NCBI GenBank assembly: GCA_947305635.1
Contig: CAMZEG010000002.1
Coordinates: 1 to 39,278 of the forward strand
Length of the DNA: 39,278 nucleotides
From: an uncultured Clostridia bacterium
Lineage (GTDB): Bacteria > Bacillota > Clostridia > Oscillospirales > Acutalibacteraceae
Direction: 5' to 3'
The first letter of the stretch is position 1. The number at the start of each line of letters is the position of its first letter. A program made the translations under genes and the position numbers. A model generated the notes under the pieces. It did no database searches. It saw only the letters and a list, made by a program, of their open reading frames with translations, and was not told the origin of the DNA. This document shows, one piece after another, positions 1 through 7,145 of this stretch.

Positions 1-35
1 GTGATGTCGCCGGCTTTGGGCATATAAGTTGACAT
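1..35 (-). CDS. rplM: Ribosomal protein L13, N-terminal fragment
   Basis: Reading leftward from the ATG at 35, the visible eleven residues are MSTYMPKAGDI. This matches the usual start of L13 in Oscillospirales-type Clostridia, and the rest lies outside the window. A strong GGAGG ribosome binding site sits about 7 nt upstream, and a consensus promoter with a short hairpin leader precedes it. L13 is an early-assembling 50S protein, normally followed by rpsI (S9), which would lie to the left. With so few residues the call rests on the N-terminus plus the strong expression signals. Confidence 0.72.
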   Translation of the reverse strand, partial: MSTYMPKAGDI

Positions 36-61
36 GTTGGTTTCCTCCAATCAAAATTGCT

Positions 62-75
62 GGCGCTCTCGCGCC
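62..75 (-). promoter_or_regulatory. GNRA-capped hairpin in the rplM 5' leader
   Basis: On the minus strand the leader reads GGCGC-GAGA-GCGCC, a perfect 5-bp stem capped by a GNRA tetraloop. It lies between the predicted transcription start (about 88-90) and the ribosome binding site. Autoregulatory leaders upstream of L13 genes are known in Firmicutes. Whether this short hairpin belongs to that class is inference. Confidence 0.5.
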
Positions 76-95
76 GGATGTCAAATTGCTGAGAT

Positions 96-124
96 AGTGT
101 ATCACAGCGCCTGCCCTTTGTCAA
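96..124 (-). promoter_or_regulatory. Sigma-A promoter of rplM
   Basis: On the minus strand a perfect TTGACA (119-124) is followed by a 17-bp spacer and TACACT (96-101). It gives a leader of roughly 55 nt in front of rplM. Confidence 0.8.
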
Positions 125-135
125 CACTTTTTTGA

Positions 136-487
136 AACTTTTTCAAAATACAAATCCAATGCTCGATTTATCTTCGTTTTCCTCGTTTTTTCTCCTGTTT
201 TCTCCCAATCAATTTTTCGTTTTTTGCGACGCGCCCCGCCTTTTCCCGGCCTGCACCCGCCTTTCCGCGACACCCGCAGCTTCCTTAATCCCTTATTCCC
301 TTAATCCCTCAGTCCCTTTTCCCCTTCCTTCCACAATTCCACAGCCCGCTTTTCCGCGCCACGTCTGGGCTTCTCCCCGGTTACCCGCGGCTCACTTCCA
401 TAGCGATTACACGCTCTTTTCCGTGTTTTCCACGGTTTGCGCGGCGATTTCCACGTTTTCCTCGCGGTTTTCCACATCCGAAACAGC
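136..487. other. Intergenic stretch without a supportable gene
   Basis: This 350-bp gap separates the terminator of the isomerase gene from the rplM promoter. It is strongly C/T-rich on the plus strand. It carries an 8-nt tandem array (285-324) and, at 417-473, five copies of the hexamer TTTTCC (one as ATTTCC) spaced 9, 21, 9 and 12 nt. Open frames on both strands exist but are low-complexity, lack ribosome binding sites and run through the terminator palindrome, so I call no gene. Confidence 0.6.
285..324. repeat. Octanucleotide tandem array (TTAATCCC)
   Basis: Five consecutive 8-nt units are readable: TTAATCCC, TTATTCCC, TTAATCCC, TCAGTCCC, TTTTCCCC. The last two are degenerate. The array lies in non-coding DNA between two minus-strand genes. 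Confidence 0.65.
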
Positions 488-489
488 GC

Positions 490-529
490 AAAACCGCCTG
501 TGTAAAGCAAAGTTACTTTACACAGGCGG
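490..529 (-). terminator. Rho-independent terminator of the isomerase gene
   Basis: A perfect 14-bp inverted repeat (494-507 and 516-529) with an 8-nt loop is followed on the minus strand by TTTT (493-490). It begins 12 nt after the stop codon of the gene at 542-1324. Confidence 0.85.
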
Positions 530-541
530 CATGTTTTACTC

Positions 542-1324
542 TCAGTCTTCCCCAAGCGTTTGGCGCAAAAACCGCTGCGCTTCGGTCAGATCGCGCTCGT
601 CGCGGAAGTTGTGGCGGTAGAGTTCAATCAGATATTTTCCCTTGTAGCCGCGACCCTCGAGCGCGTCGAACAGCCGCCGGAACGGGAACTCCCCTTTCCC
701 GGGCGGCATGCAGTCATGGCTGGCGTCCCGGTCGCTCGCGTGCACATGCACAATGCTGTCCCCGACGGCGTCGATGAAAGCGAACGGGTCGACCCCCGCG
801 CGGCCGGCCTGCTTGAGGTCGAGCACCATCGCGAAGTCGTCGCCCAACTCCGCCTGCAGCTTTTGCATGAACGCCGGGTGTTCGCCGACGTAGTAGACGA
901 CGTTTTCGTGCGCGACCTGCACGCCGAAGGGTTTTGCTCTTTCGTTGAGCTGCGCGAGCCGTTCGGCGTAGCGTTCCGGCTCGATTTTGAGGCTCTTTGC
1001 CCCGTGGAGAACGAAGAGGTGCGCCCCGAGCGCTTCGGCCGCCTCAAAAAAGCGCGGGTAAAAGTCCAGGCTGTCGCGGAACCGCCGCTCGTATTCGCTG
1101 AAGAGCCAGAACCCCTCGGTGAACGACATGAACGGGTGGACGGAGACGATCTCCATCCCGTAGCCGTCGCGGATCGCGCAAAGCTCCCGCAGCAGATCCC
1201 CGTGCAGCTCGCCCGGCGAATTGAAAAAGATCTCCGCCGTCTTGGCTCCCGCCTCTCCGATCCGGCGCAGAGACGCTTCGGTCTCCTCCGGATAAAAGCA
1301 GGACGACGACATCCCGATCCGCAT
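542..1324 (-). CDS. Sugar phosphate isomerase/epimerase-like TIM-barrel protein
   Basis: 260 residues of the xylose isomerase-like TIM barrel / AP endonuclease 2 superfamily (PF01261). The divalent-metal site of this fold is recognisable: His107 (LHG), Glu140 (HEN), Asp169 (LDL), His193/His195 (VHVH) and Glu234 (IEL) near strand ends. There is no signal peptide, so it is cytosolic. The ATG at 1324 follows an AAGGGAGGGG ribosome binding site. It is monocistronic, with its own promoter at 1354-1382 and a strong terminator. Members isomerise or epimerise keto-sugars or inositol derivatives; the substrate cannot be read from sequence. A second family member lies at 27434-28225 but is not closely similar outside the metal site. 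Confidence 0.85.
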   Translation of the reverse strand: MRIGMSSSCFYPEETEASLRRIGEAGAKTAEIFFNSPGELHGDLLRELCAIRDGYGMEIVSVHPFMSFTEGFWLFSEYERRFRDSLDFYPRFFEAAEALGAHLFVLHGAKSLKIEPERYAERLAQLNERAKPFGVQVAHENVVYYVGEHPAFMQKLQAELGDDFAMVLDLKQAGRAGVDPFAFIDAVGDSIVHVHASDRDASHDCMPPGKGEFPFRRLFDALEGRGYKGKYLIELYRHNFRDERDLTEAQRFLRQTLGED

Positions 1325-1353
1325 AGCAGCCCCTCCCTTCGGTTGATGGGTTT

Positions 1354-1382
1354 ATTATAGCAAACGGCGCGGGAAAAAGCAA
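1354..1382 (-). promoter_or_regulatory. Promoter of the isomerase gene
   Basis: On the minus strand TTGCTT (1377-1382), a 17-bp spacer and a perfect TATAAT (1354-1359), about 30 bp upstream of the start codon. Confidence 0.75.
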
Positions 1383-1393
1383 GCGTAGTCGAC

Positions 1394-1414
1394 AGTCGTT
1401 AGTCGTTAGTCGTC
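1394..1414. repeat. Heptanucleotide tandem array (AGTCGTY)
   Basis: Three 7-nt units AGTCGTT, AGTCGTT, AGTCGTC lie in the gene-free stretch 1383-1530, preceded by the related string AGTCGACAG. The same spacer holds an unpaired-T hairpin, CGCAGGG-GCAA-CCCTGCG, at 1487-1504. It has no T-run on either strand, so it is not a terminator. The units resemble the array at 28232-28271 in period and consensus. Confidence 0.6.
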
Positions 1415-1530
1415 AGCGACGCGAGGGAGGAATGCACGGCAGCGAAGTCATCGCCCGCGGAACAACGCTGCGTGTGAGTATTGTCGCGCAGGGGCAACCC
1501 TGCGTGGTCGCCCTTCAAGTCTCTCTCCCC

Positions 1531-1563
1531 AAAAGCAAAAGCAGGGCGCAACCGCGCCCTGCT
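1531..1563 (-). terminator. Terminator of the exported metallophosphoesterase
   Basis: Perfect 10-bp stem (1540-1549 / 1554-1563) with a 4-nt loop, followed on the minus strand by TTTGCTTTT. It begins 18 nt after the stop codon at 1582. Confidence 0.85.
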
Positions 1564-1581
1564 CTTTTGTTTGCACTGTGT

Positions 1582-2799
1582 TTATCTGCTGCCCTTCCAC
1601 GGAGTGACGAACACCAACCGGAGCAGGAACCGCAGGATGTCGCCGAAGATGGCGGTGGACATGATGTCGATCGGGACGATCTTGACGTTGTCGCCGGTGA
1701 TCTCGTCGTAATAGACCGAATCGATCAGGTAGTTCGCGACGTCGTTTTCGTCGAAGGTGTAGACGCGCATGGAGCGGTGCGCCGCTCTGCCGTAGGCCGC
1801 AAAGCCCGTGCCGCCGTTGTAGCCCATGATGATCTCGTCGTCGGTCTTCATGATGAAGTGGTTGACATGGTCGTGCGCAAAGAACGCGCCGATGATGTCG
1901 CCCTTTTCGAGCCAGGCTTCGTATTCGCCGGACTTCGTGTCAAAGACCTCGGAGCAGGGCGCTTCGCCGACATAGTTGTCGTTGCGGACCATCCGGTCGG
2001 GATCGGTGAACATGTTCTCTTCTTTTTCAAGATACCACTTATAGTCGTTCAGGCTGAAGATCGCGTCGTTCGCGTGCTTCGCGTCGGTCTGCTCAAGGCA
2101 CTGATAGATCTCCTTGACGGGGACATGCTGGAAGACGACGGAGGGAACGACCGTGCCGCCGTTGGCGGTTTTGAGCTCGTCGCTCTTTTGCTTGTACCAT
2201 TCGGTCGTTTCCGGATAGCAGCCGGTGTAGCCGTTGGCAAGGCCGTCCTTGTTCTGCGAATCGATCATGTAGACGTTGAGCGCCATCTTGCTGCCGTCGC
2301 TCGACATGATGGGAATGTTGTAGGTGCCGGGGTCGACGTCCTTGTCTTCCTTGTTCCAGATGTTGTATTCAAACTCGTCGAAGACTTCCATCTGCTCTCT
2401 GGGGGAAACCATGTCGTCCTTGTCGTGGTCGTGGTTGCCCGGGGTGTAGGCGAACGGGACCTCCAGTTCGTTCAGCAGAGCCGCGAGGTTGCGCAGCGAC
2501 TGCTTGACGCGCTTGGCGTTCGCGCCGATGAAAATATCGTTGCAAACGTCGCCGGGGATCACGACGAGGTCGGGCTTCTCCTGCGCAACGGCGGCGCGGA
2601 TGAAGGCCTCGGTCCGCTTGTTCATCTTGTCGGTGTCCTGCGTATCGTTGATCTGCAGAATCTTGAATTTGCCGTCTTTGTTGAACTGCAAGACCTTTTC
2701 CCCCTTGTCGTTGACTGTCGCCTTTTCCGCCGCGAACGCGACCGTGCAGCAGGAAAGCAGCATGATAACGGATAAAATGAGTGCGAGTGCTTTCTTCAT
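1582..2799 (-). CDS. Exported calcineurin-like metallophosphoesterase
   Basis: 405 residues from the ATG at 2799, chosen because a typical signal peptide starts there (KK, hydrophobic core, AFA-A near residue 23), AGAAAGGCG lies upstream, and the promoter at 2834-2862 falls inside any longer frame. The metallophosphoesterase motifs are in order: Asp52-x-Gln54 in place of the usual Asp-x-His, Gly83-Asp84, GNHD (121-124), His225 (QHVP) and AHDHVNH (308-314). The enzyme should hydrolyse phosphomono- or diesters outside the cell using two metals. The last 15-20 residues are hydrophobic but too short and late for a clear anchor. The Gln variant of the first motif occurs in secreted clostridial relatives as far as I recall. 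It is monocistronic, next to the GH30/FN3 operon on the same strand. Confidence 0.88.
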   Translation of the reverse strand: MKKALALILSVIMLLSCCTVAFAAEKATVNDKGEKVLQFNKDGKFKILQINDTQDTDKMNKRTEAFIRAAVAQEKPDLVVIPGDVCNDIFIGANAKRVKQSLRNLAALLNELEVPFAYTPGNHDHDKDDMVSPREQMEVFDEFEYNIWNKEDKDVDPGTYNIPIMSSDGSKMALNVYMIDSQNKDGLANGYTGCYPETTEWYKQKSDELKTANGGTVVPSVVFQHVPVKEIYQCLEQTDAKHANDAIFSLNDYKWYLEKEENMFTDPDRMVRNDNYVGEAPCSEVFDTKSGEYEAWLEKGDIIGAFFAHDHVNHFIMKTDDEIIMGYNGGTGFAAYGRAAHRSMRVYTFDENDVANYLIDSVYYDEITGDNVKIVPIDIMSTAIFGDILRFLLRLVFVTPWKGSR

Positions 2800-2833
2800 G
2801 TCAGAAACACGCCTTTCTGTTGAGGATAGTTGT

Positions 2834-2862
2834 ATTATAGCAAAAAGCGGCGCAAAAAACAA
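2834..2862 (-). promoter_or_regulatory. Promoter of the exported metallophosphoesterase
   Basis: On the minus strand TTGTTT (2857-2862), 17-bp spacer, perfect TATAAT (2834-2839). Confidence 0.75.
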
Positions 2863-2886
2863 CCGACGAAGCCGCGCCGACTGAAC

Positions 2887-2919
2887 AAAAAAACGGCAGC
2901 CTTTTTGTGAAGGTTGCCG
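2887..2919 (-). terminator. Terminator of the GH30/FN3 operon
   Basis: Ten-bp stem with one A-C mismatch (2894-2903 / 2910-2919), followed on the minus strand by seven T residues. It lies 16 bp past the stop codon at 2936 and ends 25 bp before the next promoter. Confidence 0.8.
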
Positions 2920-2935
2920 ATTTTGATTGGATTGT

Positions 2936-4102
2936 TCAAATCGCGGTTTCCACTTTCTGGTAGTCGGCGGGAAGCTCGAACGCGTCGTCCGCAACGTCGG
3001 ACGAGAAGGTGTAAACCGTTATAACGTTGACGCCGCCGTTCGCCGCATAGAAGACGATTTCAACCAGCGAATCGCCGTTAAAGTCGAAGGCCGTGGCGGT
3101 TCCGTCCTCCTGATGGAACAGCTCGCGCTGCAAGATCGTTTTGCCTCTGCGGACCTCGATCAGCTGCGGCGCGCCGACCGGGTCTTCCGTCAGCGCTTTT
3201 GCCAGATCGTCAAAGTCGGTTTCGTCAAGCGCTTCCGCAAGAACGGCCTGCGTCGTCGGGGTATAGCGCTTGCGCAGCGGGAGCAGCGTGAACGCGCCCT
3301 CGTCGTTTTGCAGCAGCTTCACCCGCGTGCCGGAAATCTTGGTGTCGATCGCGACCTTCTCTCCCTGTCGGCAAACCGTCGTTGCCGCGCCTGCGGACAC
3401 GCCCTTGTCCGTCATGAACTTCACCGTGTATGTCCCGCTTTGCAGTGTCGCGGCGAAGGGCGCGGTCTTGCTTTGGGTGGTCGGCGCCGCCTTCTTTGTC
3501 TTCGCGTTCAGCCACGAGGAATATTTGCCGTAGAGCCTGTCGTAGTCGATTTTGGTATAGGCGCGGACGGAGAACAGGTAGGTCGTGTCCGGCTGCAGAC
3601 CGCCGACCGTGATCGCGGTCTTCTTGGTCGCTTTGATCTTATGGTAGGTGTTCCGGATCGCGTCGTAGTAATAGACGACGTAGCCCGTCGCGCCCGTGAC
3701 CGGCTCCCAGCGGAATTTGATCGTGTCTTCGGTCGCCTTCGCCAGCGTCGGCTGCTCCACCTTCTTCGGCAGGATGTAAAACGAATAGACCCGTTTGCCG
3801 GTGTAGCCGCTGCCGTCGATCGCCTTGATGATCACTGTCGCGTCGCCGACTTCCACGTTGTCTTTATAGCGGACGGTGTAGTGCTTGCCTTCTTTGAGCA
3901 CCTTGTCGTTGTGCTTGACCGTGACGGCGGGCGTTTTCGCCTTGCCGCTGTAGACGGTGCGGGTATAGGCGAACTTCATCTTCACGCCGGCGTGCCGGAA
4001 CGAGGTCGGCTGCTTTTTCGCCGCGAACGCGGGCACTGCGCACGCGCAAACCATTGTCAGGCAAAGCAGAACCGCCAGCGCCTGTTTCAGATACCGTTTC
4101 AT
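2936..4102 (-). CDS. Secreted Ig-like/FN3 protein with conserved C-terminal domain
   Basis: 388 residues. A signal peptide (1-28, ending AFAA) is followed by an Ig-like module of the YSGKAKTP type (about 43-112), one fibronectin type III domain (about 115-203, with W132 and the Y-x-F-x-V-R-A-Y strand) and a C-terminal domain (about 218-388). This C-terminal domain also occurs in the protein at 16695-18689: both begin with SGT/NGT-type strands and end with a V-x-DD-x-F-x-x-P motif. No catalytic motif, sortase signal or dockerin is visible. The ATG overlaps the stop of the upstream GH30 gene as ATGA, so the two are translationally coupled. It may assist GH30 action or bind glycan or cell wall; the function is unknown. 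Confidence 0.82.
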   Translation of the reverse strand: MKRYLKQALAVLLCLTMVCACAVPAFAAKKQPTSFRHAGVKMKFAYTRTVYSGKAKTPAVTVKHNDKVLKEGKHYTVRYKDNVEVGDATVIIKAIDGSGYTGKRVYSFYILPKKVEQPTLAKATEDTIKFRWEPVTGATGYVVYYYDAIRNTYHKIKATKKTAITVGGLQPDTTYLFSVRAYTKIDYDRLYGKYSSWLNAKTKKAAPTTQSKTAPFAATLQSGTYTVKFMTDKGVSAGAATTVCRQGEKVAIDTKISGTRVKLLQNDEGAFTLLPLRKRYTPTTQAVLAEALDETDFDDLAKALTEDPVGAPQLIEVRRGKTILQRELFHQEDGTATAFDFNGDSLVEIVFYAANGGVNVITVYTFSSDVADDAFELPADYQKVETAI

Positions 4103-5625
4103 CCGAAGAGCCCCCTTACGCTATTGTCGATGACCACCGTCGTCACACTGCACGCGGGAACGGTGAATTCGTTGTGCCGGACGCCGTTGTAGGTCTGCTC
4201 GAGCTGATGTGTCGCGTCCGTGGTGTAGATCGCCATGTGGATCCCCGACGCGTCGAGGCGGATCGTCTTTTCGTCCCCCTCGTTGGAGATCACAAGCACC
4301 TGCCGGTTATCCGGCGTCGCGAACGCGGCGAAGTCGGTCTGAACGTGCCGCTCCCAGCTCGCCTCGCGGTAATCCTCCGGCTTGCAGACGAAGGTCATGA
4401 TCTTCGACCCGGCGGGCACGAATTTGGAAAAATGCGCCAGAGCGTAATAGCGGTAGCTGACGTCATACGTCGCAAAGTCCGTGTCGGCGCTGAACAAGCC
4501 GTCGCTATAATCGAGCCCGTCCTCATTGTTGATTCCGCGCTGGTTGACCGCGACCCATGACGTCCAGCTGTTCGCGCGGGTAAAGTTGAAGTCGTTCGCG
4601 ATCACCCGCGCCATAATGACCGCCGCCATCGGGTCGGTCGTCGCGTGCTTGTTCGGCAGCTCGCACCATTCGGTCATGTCGAGCGTCCGGTCACCGAAGT
4701 TCTGTTCATCGAACCAGGTGCGGAAATCCGCCTTTTCCCAAAGCTGGGCGTCCTTCCAGTAGCTGTGGTAGGCGAACGAGCCGGTGTTGCGCAGCAGCAC
4801 GTCGTCGCTGCCGATCCCCGAGAAGTATTCCTTCGTCAAATCGCCGATTTCGCCGGCCTCCGGGACGGAGAGCTGCACGGGCAGCTTTCTCGCCTCTATC
4901 CCTTCGGCAAACAGGTGCAGCACCCGCAGCAGCTGCTCGGTCTCGTAGTGGCAGCCCTCCTGGTGGACCCACTGTCCGCCCCAGCCCCACTGCGGCTCGT
5001 TGATCGGGGAGATGTATTTGACGGGCACGCCTTTCGAAAGGAAGTACTCCGTGATCGTCAAAAAGTAATCGACAAAGGCCTGCTCAAACGCCGGGTCGAG
5101 GTTCGGGTCGCCGTCCTCGACGCCGCCGCTCGCTTCGCCCGAAACGGTCATCGTGTAGTGCGGGCTGTTCGCGAACAGCACCACCGTATCGACGCAGCCG
5201 TAGGACAGCGCTTCAAAGAGCGCCTTCTGCGCGTTCGCGTCGCGGGTGAAGTCATAGATCCACGTCTGCGTCTCTTCGTCGAAGACATAGAAGCTTTCCG
5301 CGTTGCGCCAGGGGTTGCCGACGCGGTTGTGCGCCGGGTTGACGCCGCCGCCGACGTTGTAGCGGTAGATGTTCAGCGCGAGCCCGTCCTTGCTGTAAAG
5401 CCGTTTGACAAGGTCGGTCCGCGTCGCGTCGTCGTCGACCATGTGGCTCCACCAGCAGGCGGAGGTGCCGAAGCCGCTGACGCATTCCTGCGTCACCAGC
5501 GGAGATAACCGGATTGTCACGTCTGCGCCCTCCCTTCCGAGCTGTCCGCTCCAAACGCTCACCGCGGTCAGAAGACCCATCAGGTAAAGCGCGACCTTGA
5601 GCCAGATCTCTTTGAGTTTCTGCAT
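4099..5625 (-). CDS. Exported GH30 glycoside hydrolase, endo-beta-1,6-galactanase-like
   Basis: 508 residues. A hydrophobic N-terminal segment (about 8-26) acts as signal or anchor. The catalytic (beta/alpha)8 domain starts with GFGTSACWW (51-59), the hallmark of GH30 enzymes. The acid/base is Glu210 in SPINEPQW and the nucleophile is Glu319 in DMTEW. A C-terminal beta-sandwich, normal in GH30, follows from about residue 400. The SPINEPQWGWG..QEG..YE pattern resembles bacterial and fungal endo-beta-1,6-galactanases more than glucosylceramidases, but subfamily assignment needs a tree. The ATG at 5625 follows AAGGGAGG. It is first in an operon with the FN3 protein. Likely role: cutting beta-1,6-galactan side chains of arabinogalactan outside the cell. 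Confidence 0.88.
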   Translation of the reverse strand: MQKLKEIWLKVALYLMGLLTAVSVWSGQLGREGADVTIRLSPLVTQECVSGFGTSACWWSHMVDDDATRTDLVKRLYSKDGLALNIYRYNVGGGVNPAHNRVGNPWRNAESFYVFDEETQTWIYDFTRDANAQKALFEALSYGCVDTVVLFANSPHYTMTVSGEASGGVEDGDPNLDPAFEQAFVDYFLTITEYFLSKGVPVKYISPINEPQWGWGGQWVHQEGCHYETEQLLRVLHLFAEGIEARKLPVQLSVPEAGEIGDLTKEYFSGIGSDDVLLRNTGSFAYHSYWKDAQLWEKADFRTWFDEQNFGDRTLDMTEWCELPNKHATTDPMAAVIMARVIANDFNFTRANSWTSWVAVNQRGINNEDGLDYSDGLFSADTDFATYDVSYRYYALAHFSKFVPAGSKIMTFVCKPEDYREASWERHVQTDFAAFATPDNRQVLVISNEGDEKTIRLDASGIHMAIYTTDATHQLEQTYNGVRHNEFTVPACSVTTVVIDNSVRGLFG

Positions 5626-5660
5626 GCTGTATGCCTCCCTTCGGATCGCATCTTTTCTCT

Positions 5661-5689
5661 TTTATACCATATTTCGAAAGGCCTGTCAA
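5661..5689 (-). promoter_or_regulatory. Promoter of the GH30/FN3 operon
   Basis: On the minus strand a perfect TTGACA (5684-5689), 17-bp spacer and TATAAA (5661-5666). The spacer and -10 contain ATACCAT (5664-5670, plus strand), the half-site also found in the divergent promoter at 5798-5816. Confidence 0.85.
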
Positions 5690-5782
5690 TAAAAGAACCG
5701 CCCGCAACCGGGCAGGGAAAAGCGAAATATGTTTTTTAATTGTTGCGGAATTGAATATAATAAAAAAATGCGTCGGAATGGG

Positions 5783-5811
5783 TTGCATTTTGCCGGCATA
5801 CCATATATAAT
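5783..5811 (+). promoter_or_regulatory. Promoter of the DUF4474 gene
   Basis: TTGCAT (5783-5788), 17-bp spacer, perfect TATAAT (5806-5811). It diverges from the GH30 promoter, with about 95 bp between the two -35 boxes. The region between is clearly more A/T-rich than its surroundings. Confidence 0.8.
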
Positions 5812-5816
5812 GGTAT
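5798..5816. promoter_or_regulatory. Operator-like palindrome over the -10 box
   Basis: ATACCAT-ATATA-ATGGTAT is a perfect inverted repeat with 7-bp arms centred on the -10 region. Its half-site recurs in the divergent promoter at 5664-5670. It has the size and position of a repressor site; the regulator is not in the window. Confidence 0.5.
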
Positions 5817-5858
5817 AGTTATTATGACCACTATATTTTGTTTCCCCGGAGGCGTATC

Positions 5859-7082
5859 ATGTACCAAAAAATCGTATTCATCATGCTGATCCCGCTGCTG
5901 TTCTTCTACACGCTGATGCCCGCCGCGTTCGGCGCGCGCAACGACGAATGCTTCAAGCTCAGCGACCTCAAGGATCTGCATTCTCTGAGCGACTATGTCA
6001 ACTATATCCAGGAACGCGGCGCCCCGTCGTTCGACACCGACGCCTTTTTGCGCATCCTCGCCCCGGGCGACATCGCCCGTAAGATTTTGCATGGCCAGGT
6101 CCTTGACCGCGAAGAGGAAGCCTACCTCGACGCGTCGCTTGACGAAACGCTGTCCTCTTACTGCACCTATATCGCGGAGAACACCGGCTTCGATCTCGAG
6201 CGCCTGATCACCCATCTGCCGAACCTGAACGGCCCGGCGGAATTCGGCGCGAAGGTGCTGCACGTCAACACCACCGAGCTGCGCGAAAAGATCTTCGAGC
6301 TGCGCAACGAGGCGGACGACGAGGGCGACACCTTCAAGGCGAACATGCTCTATCTCATCGGCGCGTACTTCTCCGTGATCGAAAAGGCGGAGATCCGCGC
6401 GGTGCCCTCCTACCGCGATCCCGACGAAGTGATGGTCGAAGTGACCGTGACCTATTACGACGGCACGAAGGAAGTCATGTATCCCGGATTGTTTATCAAC
6501 ACCGTGACCGGCGAAGCGACCGGCTACACCGACACCGGTATGATCAACCTCGGTTTCAACTGCCAGATTCCGGAACTGGTCGTTTACGCAACGGTCGGCG
6601 CGTGGCAGCGCAGCCTCGGCTTCATGCTGCTGTATGACATCCTCGCAAACTCCTCCCCGCTGTTCAATTACAACACCCGCCGTCTGAAGTTCGATTACAA
6701 CGGCAAGGAATGGATGATCCAGATCTGGAAGGGCAACTACGCGCTGATCACCAACGGCGCGGAGGTCGGCGTCTACAACCGCGAATCAGGCTCGAAGGGC
6801 ACCTATTACAACTGCGCGAGCGACGACGAACTGATGAACATGACGCTGCAGCTGTATCACCATGACGACCAGCTCTTCTCCATCGGGCCGATGAAGCACT
6901 GGTGGATGAACGGCTTCAAGATCACGAAGACCATCTATCAGCCGAAGGATCTGACGATGAAGTTTTCCATCGATATGCCGGATGAAGAGATGCTGAACGC
7001 GTTTGCCGGCGCGATCGATAAGGAAGGCACCGGCGACGTCACCTATGTGATCGACGGACTGACAATCTATGTGACATTCTAA
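5859..7082 (+). CDS. Exported DUF4474 domain protein
   Basis: 407 residues from the ATG at 5859, selected because GGAGG lies 7 nt upstream; the in-frame TTG at 5838 lacks such a site. A signal peptide covers about 1-26 (ending AFGA). A mostly helical N-terminal half is followed by the DUF4474 domain (about 255-400), recognised from the LLYD, FDYNGKEWMIQIWKG and GAEVGVY motifs. The biochemical role of DUF4474 is unknown as far as I know. The gene is monocistronic, divergent from the GH30 operon, and ends in a bidirectional terminator. Proteins of this type are common exported proteins in gut Clostridia. Confidence 0.8.
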   Translation: MYQKIVFIMLIPLLFFYTLMPAAFGARNDECFKLSDLKDLHSLSDYVNYIQERGAPSFDTDAFLRILAPGDIARKILHGQVLDREEEAYLDASLDETLSSYCTYIAENTGFDLERLITHLPNLNGPAEFGAKVLHVNTTELREKIFELRNEADDEGDTFKANMLYLIGAYFSVIEKAEIRAVPSYRDPDEVMVEVTVTYYDGTKEVMYPGLFINTVTGEATGYTDTGMINLGFNCQIPELVVYATVGAWQRSLGFMLLYDILANSSPLFNYNTRRLKFDYNGKEWMIQIWKGNYALITNGAEVGVYNRESGSKGTYYNCASDDELMNMTLQLYHHDDQLFSIGPMKHWWMNGFKITKTIYQPKDLTMKFSIDMPDEEMLNAFAGAIDKEGTGDVTYVIDGLTIYVTF

Positions 7083-7087
7083 AGCAG

Positions 7088-7128
7088 AAAAACAATGGCC
7101 GCGCTCCGAAGAGCGCGGCCATTGTTTT
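7088..7128. terminator. Bidirectional terminator between convergent genes
   Basis: Perfect stem AACAATGGCCGCGCTC / GAGCGCGGCCATTGTT around a CGAA loop (7091-7126), flanked by AAAA on the left and TTTTGTTGTTTT on the right. It serves the DUF4474 gene (plus) and the symporter gene (minus). Confidence 0.92.
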
Positions 7129-7145
7129 GTTGTTTTCGCAGCCGC

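Noticed and set aside
417-476. DnaA-box-like strings (TTTTCCACA at 468-476, TTTTCCACG at 426-434)
   Set aside because: Only one copy fits the box consensus, there is no AT-rich unwinding element or dnaA/dnaN nearby, and the rplM context is not an origin.
301-555. Minus-strand 84-codon frame rich in Lys/Trp/Arg
   Set aside because: It overlaps the isomerase stop and reads through its terminator hairpin; the WKT/RKT repeats reflect the TTTTCC motifs in the DNA.
132-620. Plus-strand frame rich in Phe/Ser/Pro
   Set aside because: No ribosome binding site, low complexity, runs through the terminator at 490-529 and into the end of the isomerase gene.
1487-1504. Hairpin as a second terminator
   Set aside because: No T-run on either strand, and a clear terminator already exists at 1531-1563.
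4099-5625. Glucosylceramidase (GH30_1) reading, which with GH5 and EEP would suggest sphingolipid breakdown
   Set aside because: The FGTSACWW and SPINEPQWGWG patterns fit galactanase-type GH30 better, and GH51, GH127-like and GalT support a plant-glycan role. Kept only as a remote alternative.
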